DNA from: Rhodocyclaceae bacterium
GTDB lineage: Bacteria > Pseudomonadota > Gammaproteobacteria > Burkholderiales > Rhodocyclaceae
Length of the DNA: 55,522 bases
Reading direction: 5' to 3'
NCBI GenBank assembly: GCA_030682175.1
Contig: JAUXOM010000003.1
Span: 1-55,522 of the forward strand
Shown: positions 9,914-19,261 of the stretch, piece after piece
How the letters are laid out: each line of letters opens with the position of its first letter
Position numbering within the stretch: position 1 is the stretch's first letter
Notes under the pieces: generated by a model
Seen by the model: the letters and a program-made list of their open reading frames with translations, nothing else
What the model was told of the DNA's origin: nothing
Database searches by the model: none
Position numbers and translations under genes: made by a program

Positions 9914-10873
9914 TTATTGGATGGATAAAGCCGAATCGAGGCAAAGCCGCAATTCTTCCGCCCAGTCGGGCTGGCGCAGCGCAAAGTCGTGCTGCAGGCG
10001 GTCGCAGTTCAGCCGTGAATTGGCGGGTCGGCGGGCGGGCGTCGGAAAGTCGGCGCTGGCGATACGGCGCACTGCGGGGACTTTTTCAAGCCAGCCGCGC
10101 TCCGCGGCGTCTTCGACGATCGCCGAGGCGAACCCGTGCCACGATGTCGCGCCGGCGGCGGCGAGGTGATAAATACCCTGCTGGCCAGCGTGGCGGGCGA
10201 TGGCCAGGGCGGTGGTTTCGGCAATCATGCGGCTCCAGGTCGGGGCACCGGTCTGATCGGCGACAATGCGCAGTTCGTCGCGTTCCTTCGCTAGCCTGAG
10301 CATGGTGCGCAGGAAATTCTGGCCACGCAGCCCATACACCCAGCTGGTGCGGAATATCAGGTGGCGGCAGCCGCTGGCCTGTATCGCCTGTTCGCCAGCG
10401 AGCTTGCTCCGCCCATAGGTGTTGATGGGGCAGACCGGGTCGCTTTCAACATAGGGAATCGGGTTGCTGCCGTCGAAGACGTAGTCTGTCGAATAGTGGA
10501 TCAGCAAGGCATCCCGCTGTTTCGCCGCCTCGGCCAGAATGCCCGGCGCCGTGGCATTGATGGCGGTGGCGAGGTCAGCTTCGCTTTCCGCCTTGTCGAC
10601 TGCCGTGTAGGCTGCCGGATTGACAATGATGGCCGGATTGACTTCGCGCAACACGGCCCTGATCTGATCGGGATCCGTCATGTTGAATCGTGCTCGATCA
10701 AGCGCGATTACCGTGCCAAGCGGTTGCAGCGTACGCTGCAATTCCCAGCCGACCTGCCCATTAATGCCGGTAAGCAGGATAGGACGCCCCTCCGAAAACG
10801 CCGCTGCGCGACGTTCTCCCCCCAGGGGGCCAAGAAACACTTGGGGCGGCCCGGCGTGTTTCTTGAACGTCAT
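9914..10873 (-). CDS. rmlD: dTDP-4-dehydrorhamnose reductase
   Basis: Last step of dTDP-L-rhamnose synthesis: NADPH-dependent reduction of dTDP-4-keto-L-rhamnose in the cytoplasm. It is an extended SDR with TGINGQVG (35-42), STDYVFDG, the catalytic YGRSK and the C-terminal FPTPARRPANSRL motif. The start at 10873 overlaps the rmlC stop (ATGA), but it adds about 26 residues not found in family members. These are encoded by repeat R2, so the element seems to have landed on the original start and been taken into the reading frame. The gene would otherwise need an unseen start near residue 30. Confidence 0.95.
   Translation of the reverse strand: MTFKKHAGPPQVFLGPLGGERRAAAFSEGRPILLTGINGQVGWELQRTLQPLGTVIALDRARFNMTDPDQIRAVLREVNPAIIVNPAAYTAVDKAESEADLATAINATAPGILAEAAKQRDALLIHYSTDYVFDGSNPIPYVESDPVCPINTYGRSKLAGEQAIQASGCRHLIFRTSWVYGLRGQNFLRTMLRLAKERDELRIVADQTGAPTWSRMIAETTALAIARHAGQQGIYHLAAAGATSWHGFASAIVEDAAERGWLEKVPAVRRIASADFPTPARRPANSRLNCDRLQHDFALRQPDWAEELRLCLDSALSIQ
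10045..10068 (-). repeat. R1-like sequence in rmlD, copy C (uncertain)
   Basis: On the minus strand it reads GCCGTATCGCCAGCGCCGAC. It is in frame and encodes RRIASADF. Part of this overlaps the normally conserved (T/S)AD(F/Y)PTPA motif of RmlD, so the match may be partly coincidental. Confidence 0.35.
10798..10865 (+). repeat. R2 structured repeat, copy 1
   Basis: About 68 bp, closely similar to 36080-36148. It contains an imperfect hairpin (ACGCCGC/GCGACGT), a CCCCCCAGGGGG segment, and perfect arms CAAGAAACAC (10831-10840) and GTGTTTCTTG (10856-10865) around a 15-nt GC-rich loop. It covers the 5' end of rmlD. Confidence 0.75.
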
Positions 10874-11412
10874 GGGTAGGCTTCCGCATCCTGAAAAAGT
10901 GTCCCGGCGGCGTCCTTGGCTGCCAATAGTGGCGTTCCGCTCAGGGGCCAGTCGATGCCGAGGGTTGGGTCGTTCCAGAGCAGCGCCCGCTCATGTTCGG
11001 GGGCGTAATAATCCGTGGCCTTGTAGAGAAAATCGGCACTCTCGGTGAGCGTAAGGAAGCCGTGGGCGAATCCGGAGGGAACCCAGAACATGCGCTGGTT
11101 TTCTGCCGACAGGACGACTCCTGCCCACCGCCCGAAGGTGGGCGAGGTTTTGCGCAAATCGACGGCGACATCGAAAACCGCGCCACTGACGACACGCACC
11201 AGTTTGCCTTGCGGCTGCCTGACCTGGTAATGCAGGCCACGCAACACGCCCTGTTGCGAGCGCGAATGATTGTCCTGCACAAAGTCGACATCCAGGCCGA
11301 GGGCAGCAAAGCTGCGGCGGTTCCAGCTTTCCATGAAAAAACCACGCGCGTCGCCGAACACCTTGGGCTCGAGGATGAGGGCATCCTTGACGGCTGTTGG
11401 AATGACCTGCAT
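10870..11412 (-). CDS. rmlC: dTDP-4-dehydrorhamnose 3,5-epimerase
   Basis: 180-residue cupin enzyme that epimerises dTDP-4-keto-6-deoxyglucose at C3 and C5. Family signatures are DARGFFMESW near the N-terminus, FVQDNHSRSQQGVLRGLHYQ with the catalytic-region histidine, and FWVPSGFAHGFLTL. The length is typical. Its ATG overlaps the rmlA stop by one base (TGATG), and its stop overlaps the rmlD start (ATGA), so all four rml genes should be translated from one message. Confidence 0.96.
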   Translation of the reverse strand: MQVIPTAVKDALILEPKVFGDARGFFMESWNRRSFAALGLDVDFVQDNHSRSQQGVLRGLHYQVRQPQGKLVRVVSGAVFDVAVDLRKTSPTFGRWAGVVLSAENQRMFWVPSGFAHGFLTLTESADFLYKATDYYAPEHERALLWNDPTLGIDWPLSGTPLLAAKDAAGTLFQDAEAYP

Positions 11413-12296
11413 CAGTACACCTTGTCGCGCAACAGGCTTTGCAGGTAGGCGCCATAGCCGCTCTTGGCGAGCGGCGCGGCCAGTGCTGCAAGTTGTTCAT
11501 CGCTGAGCCAGCCCTGACGCCAGGCGATCTCCTCGGGGCAGGCGACCTTGAGCCCCTGCCGTTTCTCCAGGGTGGCAATGAACTGGCCGGCTTCGAGCAG
11601 CGAGTCGTGCGTGCCGGTATCCAGCCAGGCCATGCCGCGCCCCATGATTTCCACATTGAGTTGGCCGGCGGCGAGGTAGTGCCGATTGACGTCGGTAATC
11701 TCAAGTTCGCCGCGGGGTGATGGTTTCAGTTGCGCGGCAATGTCGACCACTTGCGCATCATAGAAATACAGGCCGGTAACGGCATATCGCGATTGCGGCT
11801 GCTGCGGTTTTTCTTCGATGCTGATCGCCTGGCGCTGCTCGTTGAAAGCGACGACGCCATAGCGTTCCGGGTCGGTGACGGCATAGGCGAATACCGTGGC
11901 GCCGAAATCAGTTTCACCCGCGCGCTGTAATTGTCCGGCCAGTTCGTGGCCGTAAAACAGGTTGTCGCCGAGCATCAGTGCCGATGGCTGGCCGGCAATA
12001 AAGTTGCGACCGATGATGAAGGCTTGCGCGAGTCCATCAGGGGAAGCTTGCACGGCGTACTGCAGGTTGATGCCCCAAGCCGTCCCGTCACCCAGCAGTT
12101 GCGCAAAACGCGGTGTGTCCTGTGGCGTGGAAATCAGCAGGATGTCGCGGATACCCGCCAGCATCAGTGTCGCCAACGGATAGTAGATCATCGGCTTGTC
12201 ATAGACCGGCAACAGTTGCTTGGACATGGCCAGCGTGGCGGGATGCAGGCGGGTGCCGGCACCACCGGCGAGAATGAGTCCTTTACGTGCAGGCAT
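11412..12296 (-). CDS. rmlA: Glucose-1-phosphate thymidylyltransferase
   Basis: First committed step of dTDP-rhamnose synthesis, dTTP plus glucose-1-phosphate to dTDP-glucose. The 294 residues begin with the nucleotidyltransferase motif [17 protein letters not shown] and continue with [25 protein letters not shown] and [10 protein letters not shown] are in place, as is the [16 protein letters not shown] segment. The enzyme is normally feedback-inhibited by dTDP-rhamnose. It is 9 bp downstream of rmlB. Confidence 0.97.
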   Translation of the reverse strand: MPARKGLILAGGAGTRLHPATLAMSKQLLPVYDKPMIYYPLATLMLAGIRDILLISTPQDTPRFAQLLGDGTAWGINLQYAVQASPDGLAQAFIIGRNFIAGQPSALMLGDNLFYGHELAGQLQRAGETDFGATVFAYAVTDPERYGVVAFNEQRQAISIEEKPQQPQSRYAVTGLYFYDAQVVDIAAQLKPSPRGELEITDVNRHYLAAGQLNVEIMGRGMAWLDTGTHDSLLEAGQFIATLEKRQGLKVACPEEIAWRQGWLSDEQLAALAAPLAKSGYGAYLQSLLRDKVY

Positions 12297-12305
12297 GGCG
12301 ATGGC

Positions 12306-13370
12306 TCAGCGTTGGGTGTAGTTCCGGTCGATCCATTGGCGGTAAGCGCCACTCTGGACATGCGATGTCCATTCGGTATTTTCCAGATACCAGGACACGG
12401 TTTTCTCAATGCCGCTCGCAAAAGTCTCCAGTGGCATCCAGCCCAGTTCGCGGCGGATCTTGTCGGCATTGATCGCGTAGCGCTGGTCGTGTCCGGGGCG
12501 ATCGGCGACAAAGGTTTTCAACCCGGCATGACGGCGCCCTTCACTGCCGGGATGTCGCCGGTCAAGCAGGTCGCACAGCGTGTCGATCACTTGCAGATTG
12601 GTCATTTCATTGCGTCCGCCAATGCAGTAGGTTTCGCCCGGCCTGCCCTTTTCGAATACGAGCTTCAGCGCGCGCGCATGGTCATCGACATACAGCCAGT
12701 CGCGCACGTTGTCGCCCTTGCCGTAGATCGGCAAGGGTTTGCCAGCCACGGCATTGCCGATCATCAGCGGAATCAGCTTTTCCGGAAACTGGTAAGGGCC
12801 GTAGTTGTTCGAGCAATTGGTGACGAGGGTGGGCAGGCCGTAGGTGTGCTGCCAGGCGCGCACCAGATGATCCGAAGCGGCTTTGGAGGCGGAGTAGGGC
12901 GAGCGGGGATCGTAGGCGGTAGATTCGTCGAATAGCCCGCTGGGTCCCAGGCTGCCGAATACCTCGTCGGTCGACACATGGTGAAAGCGGAAGGCGGTGC
13001 GCGCGGCTGTGTCGAGACTGCTCCAGTAGGTGCGCGTTGCTTCAAGCAGGGTGTAGGTGCCAACCACATTGGTCTGAATGAAGTCGCCCGGACCGTGTAT
13101 CGATCGATCGACGTGCGATTCGGCCGCCAGATGGATGATGCCGTCGGGCCGGTATTCGGCAAACAATGCATCCATCGCCTGACGGTCGCAGATGTCGTGA
13201 TGACGGAAGACATGCCGCGGGTCACGTCCGGCCGCGGCCAAAGATGCCAGATTGCCGGCATACGTCAGCTTGTCGATATTGACGATGCGCCAATCGCTTT
13301 CGGCAATCAGCAGACGGATCAGTGCCGAGCCGATGAAGCCGGCGCCACCAGTGATAAAGACGACTTTCAT
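12306..13370 (-). CDS. rmlB: dTDP-glucose 4,6-dehydratase
   Basis: 354-residue extended SDR that converts dTDP-glucose to dTDP-4-keto-6-deoxyglucose. The NAD-binding motif TGGAGFIGS opens the protein. [12 protein letters not shown], the catalytic STDEVFG and the [14 protein letters not shown] active-site segment follow. A longer in-frame start (13499) adds arginine-rich, non-conserved residues that overlap the upstream cyclase gene, so MKVVFITGG at 13370 is chosen. It leads the rmlBACD block, 14 bp after the diguanylate cyclase stop. Confidence 0.97.
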   Translation of the reverse strand: MKVVFITGGAGFIGSALIRLLIAESDWRIVNIDKLTYAGNLASLAAAGRDPRHVFRHHDICDRQAMDALFAEYRPDGIIHLAAESHVDRSIHGPGDFIQTNVVGTYTLLEATRTYWSSLDTAARTAFRFHHVSTDEVFGSLGPSGLFDESTAYDPRSPYSASKAASDHLVRAWQHTYGLPTLVTNCSNNYGPYQFPEKLIPLMIGNAVAGKPLPIYGKGDNVRDWLYVDDHARALKLVFEKGRPGETYCIGGRNEMTNLQVIDTLCDLLDRRHPGSEGRRHAGLKTFVADRPGHDQRYAINADKIRRELGWMPLETFASGIEKTVSWYLENTEWTSHVQSGAYRQWIDRNYTQR

Positions 13371-13384
13371 GGGTAATTCACTCG

Positions 13385-15169
13385 CTAGGCCGCCAGCACG
13401 CGGTTCTTGCCGGCGCGCTTGGCCAGATACATGGCGCCGTCGGCACGCTGGATGGCTTCCGCAGCCTGTTCGTCTGCACCAAGCTCGGCAACGCCGCAAC
13501 TGAAGGTGATGAGCACCTTTTCGTTGTTGTTCAGGAAAAAGCGCCGGGTCAGTTCGCGCTGGACGCGCACCATGGCGCCGACGGCGCTCTCCAGGGCCGT
13601 GTCCGGCAGGATGACGACAAATTCCTCGCCACCATAGCGGGCCAGCGTGTCCTCGGGGCGGATGGCTTCGTGCACTACCTTGGCCAGATGCACCAGTGCC
13701 GCGTCGCCTGCCGCATGCCCCAAGGTATCGTTGATCTTCTTGAAATTGTCGATGTCAAGGAGCGCCAGACACAATTTGCTGTTGTGGCGCCGGGCGCGGC
13801 CCACCTCGGTTTCGAGGGCGTCATCCATGCCCTTGCGGTTGAGTGTGCCGGTCAGCGGGTCGTGGCGCACCAACTGACTGGCATTGGCCAGTTCCTGCTG
13901 CAGCCGCTCGACTTCACGTTCGGCGTCACTGACCTTGCTGCGCATCAGGAACAGTTCGTCACGCGAGCGCTGGGCATTGAGCTGAATGATCCGTGTTTCA
14001 TGCATGACTTCCTGCAGAACTGCCGACAGGTCGGCGATATCGTGGGCCTTGCTGACCTTGTCTGCACACTGCGCGATCTTGTCGTGGTAGTCACTGGTTG
14101 TTTCGGAAAAGTCGCCCAACCGGTCGACAAAGGTGGTCAGCATCTGCTTGATCTGGTCCCTGGCTTCGAGCAGGCTTTTCTTGAGGGCACCCTGCTTGAA
14201 GATCACATCCTTCATGCGCCGCTCGACATCGTCAAGGCGCCGCAGATTGAGCGGTTGATCGACCAGTGCAAGCACCACGGCGATCTGGCCCTGCAGCAAT
14301 TGGTCATCGAGGACCAGTTCGTTGATGTTGTCGATGACCAGGTGCAGCAGGTGCAGCAATCCCGACTTCAACTCAGCCTGATCTTCGACCACGAAATTGA
14401 GGCGATAGCTGAAACGCTTGATATTCGCGACAAAAGCAGTGATGTCATCGGTATTGCGGGCGTTGCGCGCGGCGCCGGCCAGGCCGATCGCCTCTTTGCT
14501 CAGTTCCGGGTGGTCGGCCAGTATGGTACTGATTGAGCTCTCGAGCAGTTGTGCCAGCAAGTCCAGCAAATCGCCACTTGCCCCCTTGGCAGGCTCACCT
14601 GGACGGGCGACGGTAGAGCTTGCCGCCTCGGCAAAAGTCGGCGCTGGCGGGGCGGCGTGGGAGTCGCCCGCATCGGCAGCCATGCCATCGGTCAGCGAAC
14701 TTTCCAGCCCGGCCGACTGCGACCAGGTCTTCAGCAATCCCTGCAGGCGGGCGTGGAGCAGATCCGGTGCGGCTGATGAGGCAAGCACATGCTCTAGTGC
14801 CTCGCGCTTGCGTGCCGGGGTCAGGTCGGCCTGGCGGGCCTCCAGTCGTGTCACCAGGTCGTGAATCAGCACTGACCAGTTGGGCGGCTCTGCCGCCACT
14901 TTATTCAGCAGATCAACCAGTGCCGCATTGAGGCTGTTCCAGTTTTTATCGCTGATCGCACTGTCAATCTGCCGCGCGAAGCGCAATTGCTCCTGGGTGC
15001 TGCGCGGCAGGGCGCCGGCAAGTGCCTTGAGCGATTTTTCTGGAAAGTCCTCGGCGATCGCCGTGCCGGCAATTTCATTGTAGAAAGCCCGATAGTTGTC
15101 GGGCGTCGGTGGCTGACGTTGCAGGGCGAGTCTTTTCAGCGTCTCGCGTGCGGTTTCTGAAGGATTCAT
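13385..15169 (-). CDS. Diguanylate cyclase (GGDEF) with long helical N-terminus
   Basis: 594 residues with no membrane segment. The C-terminal GGDEF domain has an intact active site GGEEF (513-517) and an RPED inhibitory I-site (504-507) at the spacing seen in PleD. It should therefore make c-di-GMP and be product-inhibited. The first 420 residues look largely helical, with a probable coiled coil just before the GGDEF domain ([20 protein letters not shown]), similar to N-termini of SiaD/YfiN-unrelated soluble cyclases. Repeat R1 encodes the linker APPAPTFA (173-180). It lies 4 bp after a NarL-type regulator and directly before rmlB, suggesting signalling tied to envelope sugar synthesis. Confidence 0.93.
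   Translation of the reverse strand: MNPSETARETLKRLALQRQPPTPDNYRAFYNEIAGTAIAEDFPEKSLKALAGALPRSTQEQLRFARQIDSAISDKNWNSLNAALVDLLNKVAAEPPNWSVLIHDLVTRLEARQADLTPARKREALEHVLASSAAPDLLHARLQGLLKTWSQSAGLESSLTDGMAADAGDSHAAPPAPTFAEAASSTVARPGEPAKGASGDLLDLLAQLLESSISTILADHPELSKEAIGLAGAARNARNTDDITAFVANIKRFSYRLNFVVEDQAELKSGLLHLLHLVIDNINELVLDDQLLQGQIAVVLALVDQPLNLRRLDDVERRMKDVIFKQGALKKSLLEARDQIKQMLTTFVDRLGDFSETTSDYHDKIAQCADKVSKAHDIADLSAVLQEVMHETRIIQLNAQRSRDELFLMRSKVSDAEREVERLQQELANASQLVRHDPLTGTLNRKGMDDALETEVGRARRHNSKLCLALLDIDNFKKINDTLGHAAGDAALVHLAKVVHEAIRPEDTLARYGGEEFVVILPDTALESAVGAMVRVQRELTRRFFLNNNEKVLITFSCGVAELGADEQAAEAIQRADGAMYLAKRAGKNRVLAA
14632..14657 (-). repeat. R1 dispersed repeat, short form, copy D
   Basis: On the minus strand it contains CCGCCAGCGCCGACTTTT. 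It is in frame in the diguanylate cyclase gene and encodes APPAPTF in a linker. Confidence 0.65.
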
Positions 15170-15173
15170 GTGC

Positions 15174-15815
15174 TTACTCGACGAGGCCGTGGCGCAGTCC
15201 GTAGTGAATCAGTTCCGCAGTGCTTTTCAGCCCCATTTTTTCGAGCAAGCGCGCCCGATAGGTACTCACGGTAGCCACGCCAAGATTGAGTTCGTCGGCA
15301 ATCTGCGTCAGGGGCATGCCCTTGGCGATCAGCACCAGCACCTGATATTCCCGGTCGGTGATGCGCTCATGCGGCAGCTTCTCGGTGTCATCGGCGATGG
15401 CATCCACCAGTTGCTGTGCGACCCCGGGACTGACATATTTCTTGCCCCCGGCAACCTGGCGGATTGCCGTGACCAACTGGTCTGGCGCGCTCTGCTTGGT
15501 CAGATAGCCAGAAGCGCCCGCCTTCAGCGCCCGCAAGGCATAATGCTCTTCCGGGTGCATGCTGAGGATCAGTACCGGTAGCCGCGGGAACTCGCGCTTC
15601 AGCAATTTCAGGGTGTCGATGCCGTTGCGGTTGGGCATCGAAATATCCAGCAGGAAGACATCCCACTCGTTCTGGCGGGCCAGTTGCAGCGCGTCTACGC
15701 CATCATCGGCCTCGCCGGCGACCAGCAAATCCTCGGTTTCGGAGAAGATCTGCTTGAAGCCCTGGCGGACAATCGCATGATCGTCGGCGATCAGGACGCG
15801 TATTTTTTCGGACAT
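15174..15815 (-). CDS. NarL/UvrY-family response regulator
   Basis: 213 residues: receiver with acidic D11-D12, phosphoacceptor D57 in LLDISMPNRNG, K in YLTKQSAPDQL, then a LuxR-type HTH (ITDREYQVLVLIAKGMPLTQ). The start MSEKIRVLIADDH is chosen over an in-frame start 66 bp upstream that lies inside the kinase gene. It follows the kinase gene by 13 bp and precedes the cyclase by 4 bp. Close relatives include GacA/UvrY and NarL. The presence of a HisKA_3-type partner supports the NarL-type assignment. Confidence 0.94.
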   Translation of the reverse strand: MSEKIRVLIADDHAIVRQGFKQIFSETEDLLVAGEADDGVDALQLARQNEWDVFLLDISMPNRNGIDTLKLLKREFPRLPVLILSMHPEEHYALRALKAGASGYLTKQSAPDQLVTAIRQVAGGKKYVSPGVAQQLVDAIADDTEKLPHERITDREYQVLVLIAKGMPLTQIADELNLGVATVSTYRARLLEKMGLKSTAELIHYGLRHGLVE

Positions 15816-15828
15816 TTCAGCTCGGTGT

Positions 15829-17349
15829 TCAAAATAGATTCTGTTGGATGACTTCTTCGTATTCGGCTGGCAGGGTGTCATCGCCGTGGCGCAGTGGCAC
15901 CTTCAGCAGGAGGAGGGCGCCACCCTGCTCGGCCGTGGCTATATGGAAACCCCCGTTGAGACTTTGCACCCGCTCGCGAATGCCGCGCAAGCCGAAAGAT
16001 TTCGGTTTGTCCATGTCGCGCTCGGCGATGCCGCGACCATTGTCGCGAATCTCGATGGTGATGTTACCGTTTTCGCGCTTGAGGCGCACAACTACCAGCG
16101 AGGCATGCGCATGCTTGGCTACATTGGTCAGGGCTTCCTGGACGATGCGGAACAATGCCAGAGACGTATTCGAATCCAGATCGATCCCGTCATCGCATTG
16201 CGCCCGACAGGTGATGCCCGTGCTATGGCCAAAATCTTCGGCCTGACACTCAATCGCCGCAGCCAGGCCGAATTCCTTGAGAATGCCTGGACGCAACTGG
16301 CGGGCGACGCGACTGGCGGTGCCCATGGCCTGATCGAGCAGTTTCTCGATGGAATGCGCTTTGGGGCTCAGGTTGCTTGGCAGTTTGCTGGCCAGTAGCG
16401 CGGCTTCGATTTTCAGCCGGACCAGAATGCTGCCCAGTTCGTCATGAATGTCCCGCGCAATCCGCTCGCGCTCCTCTTCCTTGGCCGTTTCCAGGTGAAA
16501 CGACAGCGCGGCGAGTTGGGCGCGCGATTCGCGCAGGGCGGCCTCGGTATGTTTGGTTTTGGTGATATCGGTGGCGATGCCGGTCCACAGCACCGTGCCC
16601 TCGTCGTTGCGGTGCGGCAGGGAGCGCATGTCGATCCAGCGCTCGCCACTTTCCAGTCGCCCCTCCCAGATCAGGGCGTTGCCGGTATGCGCGGATTCCG
16701 TGAGTGCATCCAGCAGCGGTTTGCGGTCGTCGGCAAACAAGGTATCGAAAAAGCGCTGTGCGGCCCCGCGCAATTCATGCTGTTTGACACCCAGCAGGCG
16801 CATGGAGCCTTCGCTGACATAAAGAAAACGGTATTTTCCGGTAGTTTCGCGTTGCAGGTTGAACACCAGGCCGGGCAGGTTGGATGCCAGGGCACGAAAG
16901 CGCGCCTCGCTGTCGTGCAGCATTTCCAGTGCCGCGCGGTGGTCGGCACGGTGACCGGCTTCGCGGATTTCACGCTCCACCGCAAAAGCCAGGTGGCCGA
17001 GACGATCGAGAAAGACGACATCGTGCGCGCCCGCCCGCAGTGCCTTGGTCGCCGCACGCTGGTTATCCGGCTCGGCGACGATGATCAGCGGTGTGTCGAG
17101 ACTCTGGTCGCGCAGCGTCTTCAGGGTGGTGGCCGGGGTGCAGGCGACGTGGTTGAGGCAGTGCAGGACCGCGTCCCAGTGTTGTTCACGCAGCAGGCCG
17201 CGCAGGGCGGCGATGCTTGGCGCTGGCGTGAATTGGGGGCGGCGAGCCTCACCTTGCCAGCTTTCCACCAACTGCTCGACCATTGCCGCAGTACTGCAAA
17301 CAACAAGCAATCGCAGGGCAGAATCCGGGCTGGTGGCAGTGGTCTGCAT
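15829..17349 (-). CDS. PAS sensor histidine kinase, HisKA_3 (NarX) type, with degenerate receiver
   Basis: 506 residues and apparently soluble. Residues 12-128 have a receiver-like fold (LRLLVVCST ... LIIVAEPDNQRAATKALRAGAHDVVFLDRL) but lack the acidic pocket. The phosphoacceptor position reads LHCLNH, so it is probably a pseudo-receiver. A PAS/PAC domain follows (about 150-262, WTGIATDITKTK), then the HisKA_3 helix with H302 in RERIARDIHDELGSIL, and a HATPase domain (DNGRGI, FGLRGIRERV). The start at 17349 is preferred because upstream codons run toward the tRNA-Thr. It heads a co-directional block of regulator, cyclase and rmlBACD. Confidence 0.92.
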   Translation of the reverse strand: MQTTATSPDSALRLLVVCSTAAMVEQLVESWQGEARRPQFTPAPSIAALRGLLREQHWDAVLHCLNHVACTPATTLKTLRDQSLDTPLIIVAEPDNQRAATKALRAGAHDVVFLDRLGHLAFAVEREIREAGHRADHRAALEMLHDSEARFRALASNLPGLVFNLQRETTGKYRFLYVSEGSMRLLGVKQHELRGAAQRFFDTLFADDRKPLLDALTESAHTGNALIWEGRLESGERWIDMRSLPHRNDEGTVLWTGIATDITKTKHTEAALRESRAQLAALSFHLETAKEEERERIARDIHDELGSILVRLKIEAALLASKLPSNLSPKAHSIEKLLDQAMGTASRVARQLRPGILKEFGLAAAIECQAEDFGHSTGITCRAQCDDGIDLDSNTSLALFRIVQEALTNVAKHAHASLVVVRLKRENGNITIEIRDNGRGIAERDMDKPKSFGLRGIRERVQSLNGGFHIATAEQGGALLLLKVPLRHGDDTLPAEYEEVIQQNLF

Positions 17350-17409
17350 GAATTTGACCAATCGAACTGGAGCACGCAATTGTAGAGGAACAGGGCCGGG
17401 ACGGTCGGA

Positions 17410-17415
17410 TATAAT
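17410..17415 (+). promoter_or_regulatory. -10 hexamer for tRNA-Thr
   Basis: A perfect TATAAT lies 13 bp before the tRNA start. No good -35 hexamer is seen at 16-18 bp spacing. Confidence 0.55.
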
Positions 17416-17428
17416 CCGCGCCGTGAAT

Positions 17429-17504
17429 GCCGGCATAGCTCAGTTGGTAGAGCAACCGCCTTGTAAGCGGTAGGTCCCCAGTTCGAGTCCGGGTGTCGGC
17501 ACCA
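17429..17504 (+). tRNA. tRNA-Thr (UGU)
   Basis: 76-nt cloverleaf with encoded CCA. The acceptor is GCCGGCA/TGTCGGC with one G-T pair, the D arm is GCTCAGTTGGTAGAGC, the anticodon loop is CTTGTAA (anticodon TGT) and the T arm is GTTCGAGTC. The 85 bp that follow, up to the convergent glycosyltransferase stop, hold no clear terminator. Confidence 0.96.
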
Positions 17505-17589
17505 TGATGACTTGGAAAACCCGGAATGGCGGCTCGTCACCCCTCGTGTTTATCTTAATGGCATCTGCAGCCTGCCGTGGTCGCCCGGA

Positions 17590-19197
17590 TTATTTCTGGC
17601 GCTGATAGAGAAACCAGCGCTCGTTGCGATCACTGGGACGGTGGCCTTGCCAGCGCTCTGTCCAGCCGGTGGGCGCTTTCTGGTTTTTGTCGCCGGCGAC
17701 GAGACGCCAATCGCATTCGCGGGTCTGCGTCGGGGGAATTGTGCGTAGGCCAATGAAATAGTCGAGCGAAGCCCGCTGTGACGCTCCGATGCCGACGCGC
17801 TCGAGGCAAGCGACTTTTTGCGGCAGTGCCGCCCGCAGCGAAAGCGTAACCGCGCGATACGATTTGCCGTGGTCGATCCACGATAGCCAGAGCATGGCCA
17901 CTAGGACCCACAACAGTGTCGTGCCTGACGCCCAGCGCAGGGTAGGGCGCCAACTGGCGCGGCGCAGAGCCCAGGACAGCATCCAGGCGAGGGTGATTAT
18001 TACGGCGATCACAATGGAATATGCCGGGTAATCGACAACATGACCCGGTGCCAGCTTTTCGAAGTTATTGGCGATCTTGGGCGGCCAGCCGAAAGCCTGT
18101 GCGCTGGCGCCCAGCCAGATCAGCACGGCAAAGATGCTGAAGGTCGTCATGCCGAACCAGTCGAAGGCATTGGCGGCGCCGCGCCGCAGGCGGTCCACGC
18201 CAGATGCGGCAAGCAGCGTGAGCGGCAGCAACAAGGGAATGACTGCCAGTGTGCGTGACGACCCGGTCATGAACCATGCCAACGCAAGCAGCATGCCGAA
18301 CACGGGAATGGCCAGTGAGGCCATCTGGTGCCGTTGCAGCCAGAGGCTCCACGCCGCGATGGGTAGTACCGGCCAGCTTGCCCAGGCCAGTTGCTCGATG
18401 TGCTTTGCTTCCGGCATGCCGCGGGCCAGCGTGGCTTCGGCGAACTCGTTTTGCCACCACTGCAGCCATTGCGGCCACAGTTCAGGTGCCTGACTGGACA
18501 GGATGACCGGCCAGGCGGCGATCAGTGGCAGGGCAATCAGCAATGCCAGAGCCAGGCTTTTCCAGTCACGGCGAATAATCGGCGCTGGCAGGACGGCGCC
18601 GGCCATGATCAGGCCGACCAGTCCATGGGCCGGGAAGGCCAGGCCGAGGCCGACGCCGAGCAGCACCGCGCCGCGTAATGGCGCGCCGTGCGCCGGTCCC
18701 TGCAGGATCAGGCCGCCGCCCCAGTAGGCGAGGGCGGCAAAGGCGAGTCCGGCAACAGCGGGCTGGGCTTCGTGGAAGGGCAACAGCAGGCCAAGCGTGC
18801 CAATCGCCAGGAGCGGCGCGGAGCGGCCGGCGGCTTCACCGTGAAATGCGCGCGCGGCACCGGTCAGGGCGAGCAGGAACAGTGCGCCGAAGAGGGTGGT
18901 CGCCAGGCGCGCGGCATTGTGGAAATCGAGCAGACTACCGAACAGCTGCCCCAGCAAGGCGGCTACCCAATGGTACAGCGGTGCGGTGTGCGGCCATGGC
19001 TCGCCGGCGATATGGGGGAACAGCCAGTTGCCGTGACTGACAAAGCCGTGGGCGATGCCGATATGGATGGCATCTTCGGTTTTCCAGGGATCGTGTCCGA
19101 CGACGCCCACCAGCAAAAAAATGGCGCCCAGCAACAACAGTGCTGTGGCGGGCAAGCGCGGGGAAACGCCCTGATTATGGAATGGGCCGGAAATCAT
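17590..19197 (-). CDS. ArnT/PMT-like membrane glycosyltransferase
   Basis: 535 residues with about 11-12 hydrophobic segments. It belongs to the GT-C superfamily (GT39/83, ArnT-like), which transfers a sugar from an undecaprenyl- or polyprenyl-phosphate donor on the periplasmic side. The first periplasmic loop has the acidic motif in GHDPWKTEDAIHIGIAHGF and the PHTAPLYHWVAALLG segment typical of the family. The C-terminal periplasmic tail is soluble. The acceptor is unknown: lipid A, glycan or protein are all possible. No arn genes are nearby. An R1 repeat encodes VLPAPII in a loop. Confidence 0.88.
   Translation of the reverse strand: MISGPFHNQGVSPRLPATALLLLGAIFLLVGVVGHDPWKTEDAIHIGIAHGFVSHGNWLFPHIAGEPWPHTAPLYHWVAALLGQLFGSLLDFHNAARLATTLFGALFLLALTGAARAFHGEAAGRSAPLLAIGTLGLLLPFHEAQPAVAGLAFAALAYWGGGLILQGPAHGAPLRGAVLLGVGLGLAFPAHGLVGLIMAGAVLPAPIIRRDWKSLALALLIALPLIAAWPVILSSQAPELWPQWLQWWQNEFAEATLARGMPEAKHIEQLAWASWPVLPIAAWSLWLQRHQMASLAIPVFGMLLALAWFMTGSSRTLAVIPLLLPLTLLAASGVDRLRRGAANAFDWFGMTTFSIFAVLIWLGASAQAFGWPPKIANNFEKLAPGHVVDYPAYSIVIAVIITLAWMLSWALRRASWRPTLRWASGTTLLWVLVAMLWLSWIDHGKSYRAVTLSLRAALPQKVACLERVGIGASQRASLDYFIGLRTIPPTQTRECDWRLVAGDKNQKAPTGWTERWQGHRPSDRNERWFLYQRQK
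18573..18598 (-). repeat. R1 dispersed repeat, short form, copy E (diverged)
   Basis: On the minus strand it reads GCCGTCCTGCCAGCGCCGAT. It is in frame in the glycosyltransferase gene and encodes AVLPAPII in a predicted cytoplasmic loop. Confidence 0.5.
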
Positions 19198-19261
19198 GCG
19201 CCGTTAGTGTGAGGCTATTCGGCAAAGGCCGTCGCCGCTATTGGGATATATTCGAAAAAAG

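Noticed and set aside
10045-10068. R1 copy in rmlD as proof of insertion
   Set aside because: It overlaps the conserved (S/T)AD(F/Y)PTPA motif of RmlD, so common ancestry of the protein can explain much of the match. It is kept only as an uncertain copy.
17211-17240. Further R1-like match in the NarX-type kinase gene
   Set aside because: Only about ten core bases (CGCCAGCGCC) agree, and the flanks do not match.
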